Shown here: in pieces, positions 53,900 to 62,646 of the stretch
Numbering within the stretch: position 1 is the stretch's first letter
How the letters are laid out: every line of letters begins with the position of its first letter
NCBI GenBank assembly: GCA_031180725.1
Contig: JAPSLO010000001.1
Coordinates: 682,001-746,000, forward strand
Source: Roseomonas sp.
Lineage (GTDB): Bacteria; Pseudomonadota; Alphaproteobacteria; Acetobacterales; Acetobacteraceae
Direction: 5' to 3'
DNA: 64,000 nucleotides
The notes under the pieces: generated by a model
The model's input: only the letters and a program-made list of their open reading frames with translations
Database searches by the model: none
Told to the model about the DNA's origin: nothing
Position numbers and translations under genes: made by a program

Positions 53900-55324
53900 A
53901 TGACGGCCCGCATCCTGGTGGTGGATGACATCGCCGCCAATCTCCGCCTGCTCGAGGCGAAGCTACTGAACGAGTATTACGAGGTCTCCGTCGCTGCCTC
54001 CGGCCAGGAGGCGCTGGCCACCGTCGCGAGGTGGACGCCTGATGTCGTGCTGCTGGACGTGATGATGCCGGGGATGGACGGCTACGAAGTCTGCCGCCGG
54101 CTGAAGGCCGACCCCGACGCTGCCCACATCCCCGTGGTGATGATCACGGCCTTGACCGACCAAGCCGAACGCGTGCGGGGCCTGGAGGCAGGAGCGGACG
54201 ACTTCCTCTCCAAGCCGGTGGACGACGCCACGCTCTTCGCCCGGCTGCGCGCGCTGTTGCGCGTGAAGCAGGTGCTGGATGCCTGGCGCCTGCGCGCCGA
54301 GACCGCCCGCAACCTTGGCTTCGAGCCGCCACCGGGCCCCTCCCTCTCCGTAGCCGGGGCGCGCGCCCTGATGGTGAACGAGGACTCGGCGGAGACGAAA
54401 CAGCTTCAGGAGGTGTTGCGGGCCGACGGCGTGGACGTGTCCAGCTGCACCGATCCCATGGAGGCGTGGGAGACACTGCAGGACGGCCGCCACGACGTGG
54501 TTCTGCTGAGCCTGTCCCTGAATGCGGGCGATGCGCTGCGCCTGGCGTCCCGCCTGCGGGCGGAGGCGAGCACTCGCGATGTGCCGGTGGTGCTGGTGGC
54601 GGACCTGGCCCAGAAGGGGCTGGTGCTGCGCGGCTTCGACCTGGGTGCGAATGACCATGTGCTGCGCCCCGTGGACCCGAATGAGCTGCGGGCCCGGCTG
54701 CGCAACCAGATCCGGCGCCGGCGCTACCAGGAAAGGCTGCGCGCGGACCTGGACCGCAGCCTGGAAATGGCGGTGACGGACCCGCTGACCGGCCTGCGCA
54801 ACCGCCGCTACATGCGCCGCCACCTGGATGGCGTGCTGCGCGATTCCGGCGCCGCCGTGCTGATGATGGATGTGGACCGCTTCAAATCGGTCAACGACAC
54901 CTATGGCCATGCCGTCGGCGACATCGTGCTGCGGGAGGTGGCGGAGCGGGTCCGCAGCCAATTGCGCGCGGCCGATGTGGTCGCGCGCTATGGCGGGGAG
55001 GAATTCCTCGTCGTCATGTCCGGCGCCACGGTCGAAGATGGGCGGATTGTGGCCGACAGGCTGCGTCAGGCCATCTCCGCCATGCCGGTGGAGGCCGAGG
55101 GCCGCTCGCTGAGTGTCACGGCCAGCCTGGGCGTCGCGGCGGCAGAAATCGGGGCCAATGGAGACGATGTGGTCAGCGCGGCGGATGCGGCGCTCTACCG
55201 GGCCAAGGCCAATGGCCGGAACCGGGTGGAGCTGGCCGGGCCGCAGGACTGGCCCCATGGCCGCGCGCCGGCCGGCTGCGGGGTGGCGGGCGGCGCGGTC
55301 GATGGCGGCGCGACCGGCAGCTGA
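53900..55324 (+). CDS. pleD: PleD-type response regulator with diguanylate cyclase output
   Basis: The 474-residue protein has two receiver domains and a GGDEF domain. The first receiver keeps the phosphorylated Asp D53 (VVLLDVMMPGMDG) and K106-type SKPVDD. The second (about 150-270) has Ser204 where the Asp should be (VVLLSLSL), so it is a dimerisation adaptor, as in PleD. The GGDEF domain has GGEEF (365-369) and the inhibitory I-site RAAD (356-359), predicting active cyclic-di-GMP synthesis with product inhibition. It would act in the motile-sessile switch. The upstream GAGGTGAGG gives a good ribosome site. Confidence 0.93.
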   Translation: MTARILVVDDIAANLRLLEAKLLNEYYEVSVAASGQEALATVARWTPDVVLLDVMMPGMDGYEVCRRLKADPDAAHIPVVMITALTDQAERVRGLEAGADDFLSKPVDDATLFARLRALLRVKQVLDAWRLRAETARNLGFEPPPGPSLSVAGARALMVNEDSAETKQLQEVLRADGVDVSSCTDPMEAWETLQDGRHDVVLLSLSLNAGDALRLASRLRAEASTRDVPVVLVADLAQKGLVLRGFDLGANDHVLRPVDPNELRARLRNQIRRRRYQERLRADLDRSLEMAVTDPLTGLRNRRYMRRHLDGVLRDSGAAVLMMDVDRFKSVNDTYGHAVGDIVLREVAERVRSQLRAADVVARYGGEEFLVVMSGATVEDGRIVADRLRQAISAMPVEAEGRSLSVTASLGVAAAEIGANGDDVVSAADAALYRAKANGRNRVELAGPQDWPHGRAPAGCGVAGGAVDGGATGS

Positions 55325-55374
55325 ACCGGCGCCGCCTCGGTCCAGAGAATGCGGTAGCAGGGCCCCAAAAGCAC

Positions 55375-55400
55375 GAAGCCCGGCCATATGGCCGGGCTTC
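55375..55400 (-). terminator. 26-bp palindromic terminator of rpmG
   Basis: GAAGCCCGGCCAT (55375-55387) is followed directly by its exact reverse complement (55388-55400). On the minus strand it lies 45 nt after the rpmG stop and is followed by GTGCTTTTGGGG, a short T-run. It also lies 50 nt after the pleD stop, so it could serve both genes. Confidence 0.75.
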
Positions 55401-55445
55401 GGGGTTCGCGCGAGGCGTTGCCCCGCGGTGTTTACCTGATCTTGA

Positions 55446-55613
55446 TTACTTGATCTTGGCTTCCCGGAAAGCGACGTGCTTGCGAGCCACCGGGTCGTAC
55501 TTCTTCAGCTCCAGCTTGCCGGTCGCGTTACGAGTGTTCTTCTTCGTCACGTAGAAGTAACCCGTGTCAGCGGTGCTGACGAGCTTGATCAGGACGGTAT
55601 TGGCCTTGGCCAT
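55446..55613 (-). CDS. rpmG: 50S ribosomal protein L33
   Basis: The 55-residue ribosomal protein starts [20 protein letters not shown] and ends [14 protein letters not shown], the L33 pattern. It has no cysteines, so it is the zinc-free type. ATG 55613 is preferred over 55658, which adds 15 unrelated residues. A strong palindromic terminator follows. It stands alone, as in many alphaproteobacteria. Confidence 0.97.
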   Translation of the reverse strand: MAKANTVLIKLVSTADTGYFYVTKKNTRNATGKLELKKYDPVARKHVAFREAKIK

Positions 55614-55703
55614 GGCGCGGTTTCCAGCAGTCGAACGATTAGGGCCGCGCGCGCGCAAGGCGGCCCGGCGGAGGCGGGGAACATAAGCTTCCAGGCGCCG
55701 GGG

Positions 55704-57248
55704 TCAAGGCGGAAGCGAGGCGAGGGCGGTCGCATAGGCCGCTGGGTTGTCGATCAGGGCCAGCGCTGCGGTGATATCGGCCGGCCGGCCTTCCGCCGGC
55801 GGGCAGGCGCCACGCAGGGCGGCGACCTCGGATTGCAGCACCGGCGGGCGGGCCGCCCGCTGGCGGATCAGGACACGCGCCATGGGGGGCTCCCCGGCAT
55901 TCAGCGCGGCCAAGCCGGCGGCCAGCGATTCCGGGCCTAGGCTGGTGCAGAGCGCCGGCAGCACGCCGAGGGATTGGATCGGCCAGCCGCTGGGGGCCAG
56001 TATCTGCGACCAGGTAACCAGAATCTCGGCATCATTGGGCAGGGGTGCAACGAGCTGGATCAGCCCCTTGCCCATGCTGGCGCTGCCCACCACCACCGCC
56101 CGGCGCCGTTCCGCCAAGGCCATGGCCACGATCTCGGCGGCCGAGGCGGTGCGGCCATCCACCAGCACCACCACCGGCCGGCCCTGGGCCAGGTCCTGGC
56201 CGCCGGCATGGTAGCGCCTGATCGCATCGGGGTGTCGGCCGTCTGTGCGGGCGACGACACCTTCGGCCAGGAAGGCGTCGGCCACGGCCACGGCCTGGGT
56301 CAGCAGTCCGCCGCGGTTGCCGCGCAGGTCCAGCACCACGCCGCGCGGCGGGCGGGGCACGAAATGATCCACCAGCTCCGCCGTGATGCGGCGCTCGGTC
56401 AGCACGGAAAAGCCACTGACCCGGAGCCAGAGCACCTCGTCGCGCCGCTCCGCCGTGACGGTCTCCGGCACCACCAGCTCGCGCACCAGGCTCACCTCGC
56501 GCCGGCGGTTGCCGCGCAGCAGGGTGAGGGTGACGACCGTGCCCTCCGGTCCTTCCAGCAGGGTGCCGGCCAAGCCGGGGTCACGCGGGCCGAGCTGGCG
56601 GCCATCCACCGCCAGAAGCTGGTCGCCCGCGCGTATGCCCGCCTGCGCCGCCGGGCCGTCCGGGGTCACGGAGACCACCGCCAGCCGGTCGCGCTGCGCG
56701 GCGATGCGCAGACCGAGCCCGGACTGGCCCACGCGCCTTTCCCGAGCCGCCCGTGCCTCCGCCGGGGTGACGTAGCGGCTGTAGGGATCGAGGTGGTTGA
56801 ACACCTCCTCGAAGCCGGAGGAGATCACCCTCTCCACCCCCGCGCGCCGGAGCAGCGGCGAGGCGCGCCAGGCGGTCTCGTAGAAGCCAGTGATGGCCAG
56901 GGCGAGCATGCCGGCGGCGATGGCTGGATCGGCCTCCGCCAGCGGGGCGAGCGGAGCGGAAGCCAGCACCCGGCCCTCCAGCCGGAGCCGTAGATCCGCT
57001 CCGCGCTGGATCGGGTCCAGCCGCGGGTCCAGTACCGCCAGGCCGCGCAGCGACCAGAGGAGGAGATCGGCGGGCGCAGCCCGTTCCAGATGGCGCTCCA
57101 GCACGACACGCAGGGATTCGGCCAGCACCCGTTCGGTCATCTGGCGCGGGAAGGCCGGAACTTCCTGCGCCAGGACCGGCGGCGCGAGGCAGAGCCAGAA
57201 CAGGAGGCAGGCGGCGCGGGCGACACGGCCCAGCCATGCCCGCCGCCA
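55704..57248 (-). CDS. S41-family (C-terminal processing) peptidase, start unclear
   Basis: The frame encodes a signal peptide (WLGRVARAACLLFWLCLAPPVLAQ), an N-terminal helical part, a PDZ domain (SGLGLRIAAQRDRLAVVSV to GDQLLAVDGRQLG) and an S41 catalytic domain with the Ser/Lys region VVGSASMGKGLIQ. It would process periplasmic proteins. No ATG, GTG or TTG exists in this frame between the signal peptide and position 57446, deep inside rnr. An ATG at 57249 lies in another frame (MAAGMAG...), so a 1-nt shift, a sequencing error or a rare start codon is implied. The 5' boundary given is approximate. Confidence 0.75.
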   Translation of the reverse strand, partial: WRRAWLGRVARAACLLFWLCLAPPVLAQEVPAFPRQMTERVLAESLRVVLERHLERAAPADLLLWSLRGLAVLDPRLDPIQRGADLRLRLEGRVLASAPLAPLAEADPAIAAGMLALAITGFYETAWRASPLLRRAGVERVISSGFEEVFNHLDPYSRYVTPAEARAARERRVGQSGLGLRIAAQRDRLAVVSVTPDGPAAQAGIRAGDQLLAVDGRQLGPRDPGLAGTLLEGPEGTVVTLTLLRGNRRREVSLVRELVVPETVTAERRDEVLWLRVSGFSVLTERRITAELVDHFVPRPPRGVVLDLRGNRGGLLTQAVAVADAFLAEGVVARTDGRHPDAIRRYHAGGQDLAQGRPVVVLVDGRTASAAEIVAMALAERRRAVVVGSASMGKGLIQLVAPLPNDAEILVTWSQILAPSGWPIQSLGVLPALCTSLGPESLAAGLAALNAGEPPMARVLIRQRAARPPVLQSEVAALRGACPPAEGRPADITAALALIDNPAAYATALASLPP

Positions 57249-57253
57249 TCCGA

Positions 57254-59791
57254 CTAGCGTCGCTTCTGGCGTCCCCGCGGCGGCGCGCGGCGGCTGGCGC
57301 GCGGGTCGCCCTGCATCAGGCGGAAGACCATGCCCCCGGTCCGCGGCGTGGCGGAGGCCAGTTGCACCTCGACCGCCTGGCCGAGGCTGAAGGTCAGACC
57401 CGTTCTGCGACCGGTCATTCCATGACCGGCCTCGTCCAACTGCCATTTGTCGTCCGGCAAGGACGCCAGCGGGACGATTCCGCTCGCGCCGTTCTCCTCC
57501 ACCGTGACGAAGAGCCCGAAGCGTGTCACGCCGGAAATCCGCGCATCGAACATGTCGCCGACGCGGTCTGCCATATACGCGGCCAGATAGCGGTCCACCG
57601 CGTCACGCTCGGCCTGCGCGGCGCGGCGCTCTGTCTGCGTGATGTGCTCGGCGGTGTCGGGAAAGCGGGCGATCTCCTCCTCGGTCAGCCCGCCCGCGGA
57701 AGGGCCTTTGCCCAGGCCGAGTCCCGCGATCAGCGCGCGGTGGACCAGGAGGTCGGCGTAGCGCCGGATCGGGCTGGTGAAATGCGCGTAGCGGGGCAGA
57801 GCCAGGCCGAAATGGCCGATATTGTCGGGGCTGTAGGCGGCCTGGGACTGGCCGCGCAGCACCGCTTCATTCACCAGCCTCTCTTCCGGGCGGCCCTTCA
57901 CAAGTTCGAGCACGCGGGAGAAGTCGCGTGGGTGGATGCGGTCGCGCGCCGCCAGCTTGATGCCGAGGCCCTGCAGGAATTGCCGCAGCCCTTCCAGCTT
58001 CTCGTCCGAGGGCCGGTCGTGGACGCGGTACATGCAGGGCTGGCGCAGCCTCTCCAGCTCCTCCGCCGCGGCGACATTGGCCGCGACCATGAATTCCTCG
58101 ATCAGCCGGTGCGAATCGAGCCGCGCGCGCGGGACGACGGCGGTCACGTTGCCTTTCGCATCCAGGATCACGCGGCGCTCCGGCACGTCTAGGTCCAGCG
58201 TGCCGCGGCGTTCGCGGGCGGCGAGCAGGGCACGGAACGCGCCGTAGAGATGCGCGACGGTGCCGGGCGGCACGCCCTCAGGGTCGCGCGCTTCGTCATG
58301 GGCCTGCTGCACGCCTTCATAGGTCAGGCGGGCGAAGCTGCGCATCAGGCCGCGGCCGAAGCGGTGGCCCGTCTTGGTGCCGGATTTGTCGAAGCGCATC
58401 TCCACGAAGAGGCAGCCACGATTCTCCTGCGGCCGCAGGCTGCACCAGCCATTGGAGAGCGCCTCGGGCAGCATCGGCACGACGCGGTCCGGGAAATAGA
58501 CGCTGTTGCCGCGTGCCCAGGCTTCCCGGTCCAGCGCGGAGCCGGGCTTCACGTAGTGGGCGACATCGGCGATGGCGACCACCACACGCCAGCCTCCTCC
58601 CCCTTGGCCTTCAGGCTCGGCGAAGACAGCGTCGTCGAAGTCGCGTGCATCCTCGCCATCGATGGTGACGAGGGGCAGGGCGGTCAGATCCTCGCGGCCG
58701 CGCTTCGCCACGGCCTTGGCCTTCTCGGCTTCCTCCAGCGCCTCGGCGGGGAAGATGTCGGGAATGCCGTGGGCGTGGATGCAGACCAGGCTGACGCTAC
58801 GCGGCTCTCCCATGCGGCCCAGCACCTCCACGATGCGGGCAGGGCGCAGGCCCATGGGGCGGTGCTGGGGCAGGGGCTCGGCCAGCACGATATCGCCCGG
58901 TCGGGCCTCTCCCGCATCGGCGCGCGCCACCATCCATTCAGCGCGGGACCGGCGGTCGGTGGGGATGATGCGACCTTCCTCGTAGACGCCGAGGATGCGG
59001 GCGGGGCGGGTTTCGCTGACCAGGCGCTTGAAGGTGCGGCCTTCATACTTGGTGCCGCCAAGGAAGCGCAGCCGGGCCAGCACGCGCTCGCCAGGCGCCA
59101 GCGCCGGCAGGCCGCGGCGTTCGGGCTTCATGAAGACGACGGGCGGCGGCCCATTCGCCTTGTCCCACTCCACCGGGCGCGCGATCGCATCGCCATCCGG
59201 GTCCGTCCCGGTGACTTCCACCACGCTCATCTCCGGCAGGCGATCCGGCGCGGCAAGGCCGCGGCGGCCGACCGGCGCGGCCTGGCCCGATTCCTTCAGC
59301 CCGCGCAGCAGCTCGCGCAAGGCAGGGCGCTGATCGGAGGACAGGCCGAAATGCCGGGCGATGTCGGACTTGCCGACGCGGCCGGGCGCGGCGCGCAGGA
59401 AGGCGCGCAGCTCCTCGCGGCTGGGCAACCGGGCCTCGCCGGTCGGACGTCGACGCTTGCCAGAGCGGCTCGGGAGCGGCTCGGGCTCGGCCTGGACGCG
59501 GTGGCGCCGCGGCGGGGTTTCGTCGTGCGAAGCGGGGCCGTGCCGCGGCGAGATCTGCTGCGGCTCCCTCTCCTCCACCTTGCGCCTGACGGCCGAGCGC
59601 CCTGCCGCGCGCTTCGGCGGCGCAGGGGCCTTCTCCGCTCCTGCGCGGCGCCGCCGGGTAGGCGCGGCGGGCTCGGCGCCGGCCTTGTCCTTCCCTTGTT
59701 TCGCCGCGGTGGCGCGGGATGCCGGCTGCTTGCGCTTGGGCGATGAAGTCGCGGCGGGCCGGCCGGTCCGCGGAGGGCCGCGCCGCGCCAT
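57254..59791 (-). CDS. rnr: Ribonuclease R
   Basis: This 845-residue 3'-5' exoribonuclease of the RNB family degrades structured RNA. After about 125 residues rich in Lys, Arg, Ala and Pro comes the HTH/cold-shock part (LPSREELRAFLRAAPGRVGKSDIARHF), then the RNB core with the metal-binding DGEDARDFDDAVF and HFTSPIRRYADL, and a C-terminal S1 domain (GDMFDARISGVTRFGLFVTVEENGASG). A basic tail closes it. ATG 59791 lies just after the topA stop, with only one base between stop and start. Confidence 0.96.
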   Translation of the reverse strand: MARRGPPRTGRPAATSSPKRKQPASRATAAKQGKDKAGAEPAAPTRRRRAGAEKAPAPPKRAAGRSAVRRKVEEREPQQISPRHGPASHDETPPRRHRVQAEPEPLPSRSGKRRRPTGEARLPSREELRAFLRAAPGRVGKSDIARHFGLSSDQRPALRELLRGLKESGQAAPVGRRGLAAPDRLPEMSVVEVTGTDPDGDAIARPVEWDKANGPPPVVFMKPERRGLPALAPGERVLARLRFLGGTKYEGRTFKRLVSETRPARILGVYEEGRIIPTDRRSRAEWMVARADAGEARPGDIVLAEPLPQHRPMGLRPARIVEVLGRMGEPRSVSLVCIHAHGIPDIFPAEALEEAEKAKAVAKRGREDLTALPLVTIDGEDARDFDDAVFAEPEGQGGGGWRVVVAIADVAHYVKPGSALDREAWARGNSVYFPDRVVPMLPEALSNGWCSLRPQENRGCLFVEMRFDKSGTKTGHRFGRGLMRSFARLTYEGVQQAHDEARDPEGVPPGTVAHLYGAFRALLAARERRGTLDLDVPERRVILDAKGNVTAVVPRARLDSHRLIEEFMVAANVAAAEELERLRQPCMYRVHDRPSDEKLEGLRQFLQGLGIKLAARDRIHPRDFSRVLELVKGRPEERLVNEAVLRGQSQAAYSPDNIGHFGLALPRYAHFTSPIRRYADLLVHRALIAGLGLGKGPSAGGLTEEEIARFPDTAEHITQTERRAAQAERDAVDRYLAAYMADRVGDMFDARISGVTRFGLFVTVEENGASGIVPLASLPDDKWQLDEAGHGMTGRRTGLTFSLGQAVEVQLASATPRTGGMVFRLMQGDPRASRRAPPRGRQKRR

Positions 59792-59792
59792 C

Positions 59793-62585
59793 TCAGCGTC
59801 CCTTGGCCGCGGCGGGCTTCGCGGCTGCCTTCGCGACCGCTTTCGCGGGCTTGCGCGCCGGGGCCTTCGCCGCGGTCTTCGGCGCCGCCTTCTTCGGCGC
59901 GGCCGCCTTCCTGGCCGGTGCCGTCTTTGCCGCCGGCACCTTGGCCACGGCCTTCTTCGCCGGCGGCTCGGCCGCAGCCGAGCCGTTGGCCTTCTTCGGC
60001 GCCACCTTCCGGGCCTTGGCCGCCTTGCCGCGTGGCGGCAGCTCCTTGCCCTTCTCGGCCAGAAGCTGCACCGCCTCCTCCAGCGTGATGGCCTCCATCT
60101 CCACCCCGCGCGGCAGATTGGCGATGGTGCTGCCATGCATGGCGTAAGGCCCGAAACGGCCCTTGCGGATCTCCACCGGAACGCCGTCCTTCGGGTGCGG
60201 GCCCAGCGGCCGGACCTTCGCCCGCGCCTTGGCCAGCAGCTCCATCGCCCGGTTCATGCCGAGCGCCAGCACGTCATCCCCAGGCTCCAGCGACTGATAG
60301 ACGCTGCCGAGCCGCACATAGGGGCCGAAGCGGCCGATGCCGGCGGTGATCTCCTCGCCCGTCTCCGGGTCGCGGCCGACCACGCGCGGCAGCGAAAGCA
60401 GGGCAAGCGCCGCTTCCAGGTCCAGCGTCTCCGGGTTCATGTCCCGCGTCAGGCTGGCCCGGCGGGGCTTCACCTTCTTGCCCTTATCGTCCTCCGTTTC
60501 CTCGCCGAGCTGGACGTAGAGGCCATAAGGGCCACGCCGCAGCGTGACGGTCTGGCCGGTGGCCGGGTCCACACCCAGCTCCCGCTGACCCTCGTTCAGT
60601 CCGGCGGCGCCCTCGGCCTCGGCGCCAGGCACCGCGAGAGGGCGGGTGTAGCGGCATTCGGGGTAGTTGGAGCAGCCGATGAAGGCGCCGGTGCGCCCCA
60701 GCCGCAGCCCTAGCCGGCCCGCGGAACAGGCCGGGCAGGCGCGCGGGTCCGTGCCATCAGCGCTGGGCGGGAAGAAATGCGGGCCGAGCTCCTCATCCAG
60801 CGCGTCGATGACATCGCTGATCTTGAGGTCGCTGGTCGCCGCGATCGCCTTCGAGAAATCCTCCCAGAAGGCGCGCATCACCGCGCGCCAGTCCAGCCGG
60901 CCGCCGGAGATCTCGTCCAGCTTCTCCTCGAGGTCGGCGGTGAAGCCGGTGTCGACGTACTTCTCGAAGAAGGCGACCAGGAAGGCGGTCACCAGCCGGC
61001 CGCGATCCTCCGGGATAAAGCGGCGCTTCTCCAGCCGCACATATTGCCGGTCCTGCAGCACCTGCAGGATCGAGGCATAGGTGGAGGGCCGGCCGATGCC
61101 GAGCTCCTCCAGCCGCTTCACGAGCGAGGCCTCCGAATAGCGCGGCGGCGGTTGGGTGAAGTGCTGGCTGGCCTGCACGCCGCCGGTCTTCAGCGGGTCC
61201 TTCTCCCGCATCGGGGGCAAGGTGCGCTCCTCATCCTCCTCGGCGGCCTGGGCAGGGGCGATGCCGGCGCGGGCATCGGCGGCGCGGTCGTCCTCGTCCT
61301 CCCGGTACAGGCGCAGGAAGCCGTCGAAGGCAATGACGGAGCCGGTGGCGCGCAGTCGCGTGCGGCCGCTATCATCCGCAATCTCCACCGTGGTCACGTC
61401 GAGCTCGGCCGATTGCATCTGACTGGCAACGGCGCGCTTCCATATGAGTTCGTACAGCTTGCGCTGGCGGTCATCCAGGAAGGGTGCGACCTGCTCCGGC
61501 GTGCGGGAGACGTCGGTGGGGCGAATCGCCTCATGCGCCTCCTGGGCGTTCTTCGCCTTGGATGTGTATTCGCGCGGCGCGCCGGGCACGTAATCGGCGC
61601 CGAAGGCGCCCTTCACATGGTCGCGGATGGCGAAGACCGCCTCTCGCGCCATCTGCACGCCGTCAGTCCGCATATAGGTAATGAGGCCGACCGTATCCCC
61701 GGCGATGTCCACGCCTTCGTAAAGCTGCTGCGCCACGCGCATCGTCGCCTGCGCGCCCATGCCCAGCTTTCGGCTGGCCTCCATCTGGAGCGTGGAGGTG
61801 GTGAAAGGCGGGGGCGGGTTGCGACGGGTGCGGCGCTTCTCGACGCTGGTGACGCTGAAGCGGCCGGCCTCGACCGCCCGCTTGGCGGCCATGGCGGCCG
61901 CCTCGTTGGGCAGGTCGAACTGCTCCAGCTTCTTGCCTTCATGGTGCGTCAGCCGCGCCGTGAAGGGGGCGCCGGCGGGCGTCAGGAACCGCGCCTCGAC
62001 GGTCCAGTATTCGCGGGCCCGGAAGGCCTCGATTTCCGCCTCTCGCTCGCAGATCAGGCGCAGCGCGACTGATTGCACGCGGCCGGCCGACTTGCTGCCC
62101 GGCAGCTTGCGCCAGAGCACGGGGGAGAGGTTGAAGCCCACCAAGTAGTCCAGCGCGCGGCGGGCGAGATACGCCTCGATCAGCGGCGTATCCAGGTCGC
62201 GCGGGGCGGCCAGCGCAGTCTGGATGGCGCGCTTGGTGATCTCGTTGAAGGTGATGCGGTTGACCTCGACCCCCTTCAGCGCGCCACGGCGGGCCAGCAT
62301 GTCCTTCACATGCCAGGAGATCGCCTCGCCCTCGCGATCCGGGTCGGTAGCCAGGAACAGGCGGCGGGCGCCCTTCAGCGCCTTGGCGATGGCGCCGACC
62401 TGGCGCTCGCCACGCTCATCCGCCTCCCAGTCCATGGCGAAGTCCTGCTCAGGGCGGACACTGCCATCCTTGGGCGGAAGGTCCCGCACATGGCCGAAGG
62501 AGGCCAGGACGGTGAAGTCGCGGCCGAGATACTTGTTGATGGTCTTGGCCTTCGCAGGGCTTTCGACCACGACGACATCGGGCAT
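59793..62585 (-). CDS. topA: DNA topoisomerase I with histone-H1-like tail
   Basis: The 930-residue type IA enzyme relaxes negative supercoils. It starts MPDVVVVESPAKAKTI, has the TOPRIM metal site DPDREGEAISWH (81-92), and the active-site Tyr304 in GLITYMRTDG. A zinc-ribbon-like CPAC...GCSNYPEC follows and further C-terminal repeats include RRGPYGLYVQLG and GIGRFGPYVRLG. The last about 85 residues are Lys/Ala/Pro-rich, like eukaryotic H1 tails. The start at 62585 matches the family; the frame upstream overlaps dprA. It is followed by rnr on the same strand. Confidence 0.97.
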   Translation of the reverse strand: MPDVVVVESPAKAKTINKYLGRDFTVLASFGHVRDLPPKDGSVRPEQDFAMDWEADERGERQVGAIAKALKGARRLFLATDPDREGEAISWHVKDMLARRGALKGVEVNRITFNEITKRAIQTALAAPRDLDTPLIEAYLARRALDYLVGFNLSPVLWRKLPGSKSAGRVQSVALRLICEREAEIEAFRAREYWTVEARFLTPAGAPFTARLTHHEGKKLEQFDLPNEAAAMAAKRAVEAGRFSVTSVEKRRTRRNPPPPFTTSTLQMEASRKLGMGAQATMRVAQQLYEGVDIAGDTVGLITYMRTDGVQMAREAVFAIRDHVKGAFGADYVPGAPREYTSKAKNAQEAHEAIRPTDVSRTPEQVAPFLDDRQRKLYELIWKRAVASQMQSAELDVTTVEIADDSGRTRLRATGSVIAFDGFLRLYREDEDDRAADARAGIAPAQAAEEDEERTLPPMREKDPLKTGGVQASQHFTQPPPRYSEASLVKRLEELGIGRPSTYASILQVLQDRQYVRLEKRRFIPEDRGRLVTAFLVAFFEKYVDTGFTADLEEKLDEISGGRLDWRAVMRAFWEDFSKAIAATSDLKISDVIDALDEELGPHFFPPSADGTDPRACPACSAGRLGLRLGRTGAFIGCSNYPECRYTRPLAVPGAEAEGAAGLNEGQRELGVDPATGQTVTLRRGPYGLYVQLGEETEDDKGKKVKPRRASLTRDMNPETLDLEAALALLSLPRVVGRDPETGEEITAGIGRFGPYVRLGSVYQSLEPGDDVLALGMNRAMELLAKARAKVRPLGPHPKDGVPVEIRKGRFGPYAMHGSTIANLPRGVEMEAITLEEAVQLLAEKGKELPPRGKAAKARKVAPKKANGSAAAEPPAKKAVAKVPAAKTAPARKAAAPKKAAPKTAAKAPARKPAKAVAKAAAKPAAAKGR

Positions 62586-62646
62586 TGGGTCTTGGTTCGC
62601 CTTGGTTCCTTCGGGCCGCGCCGCACGACGGGCGGGCCTGATTATC

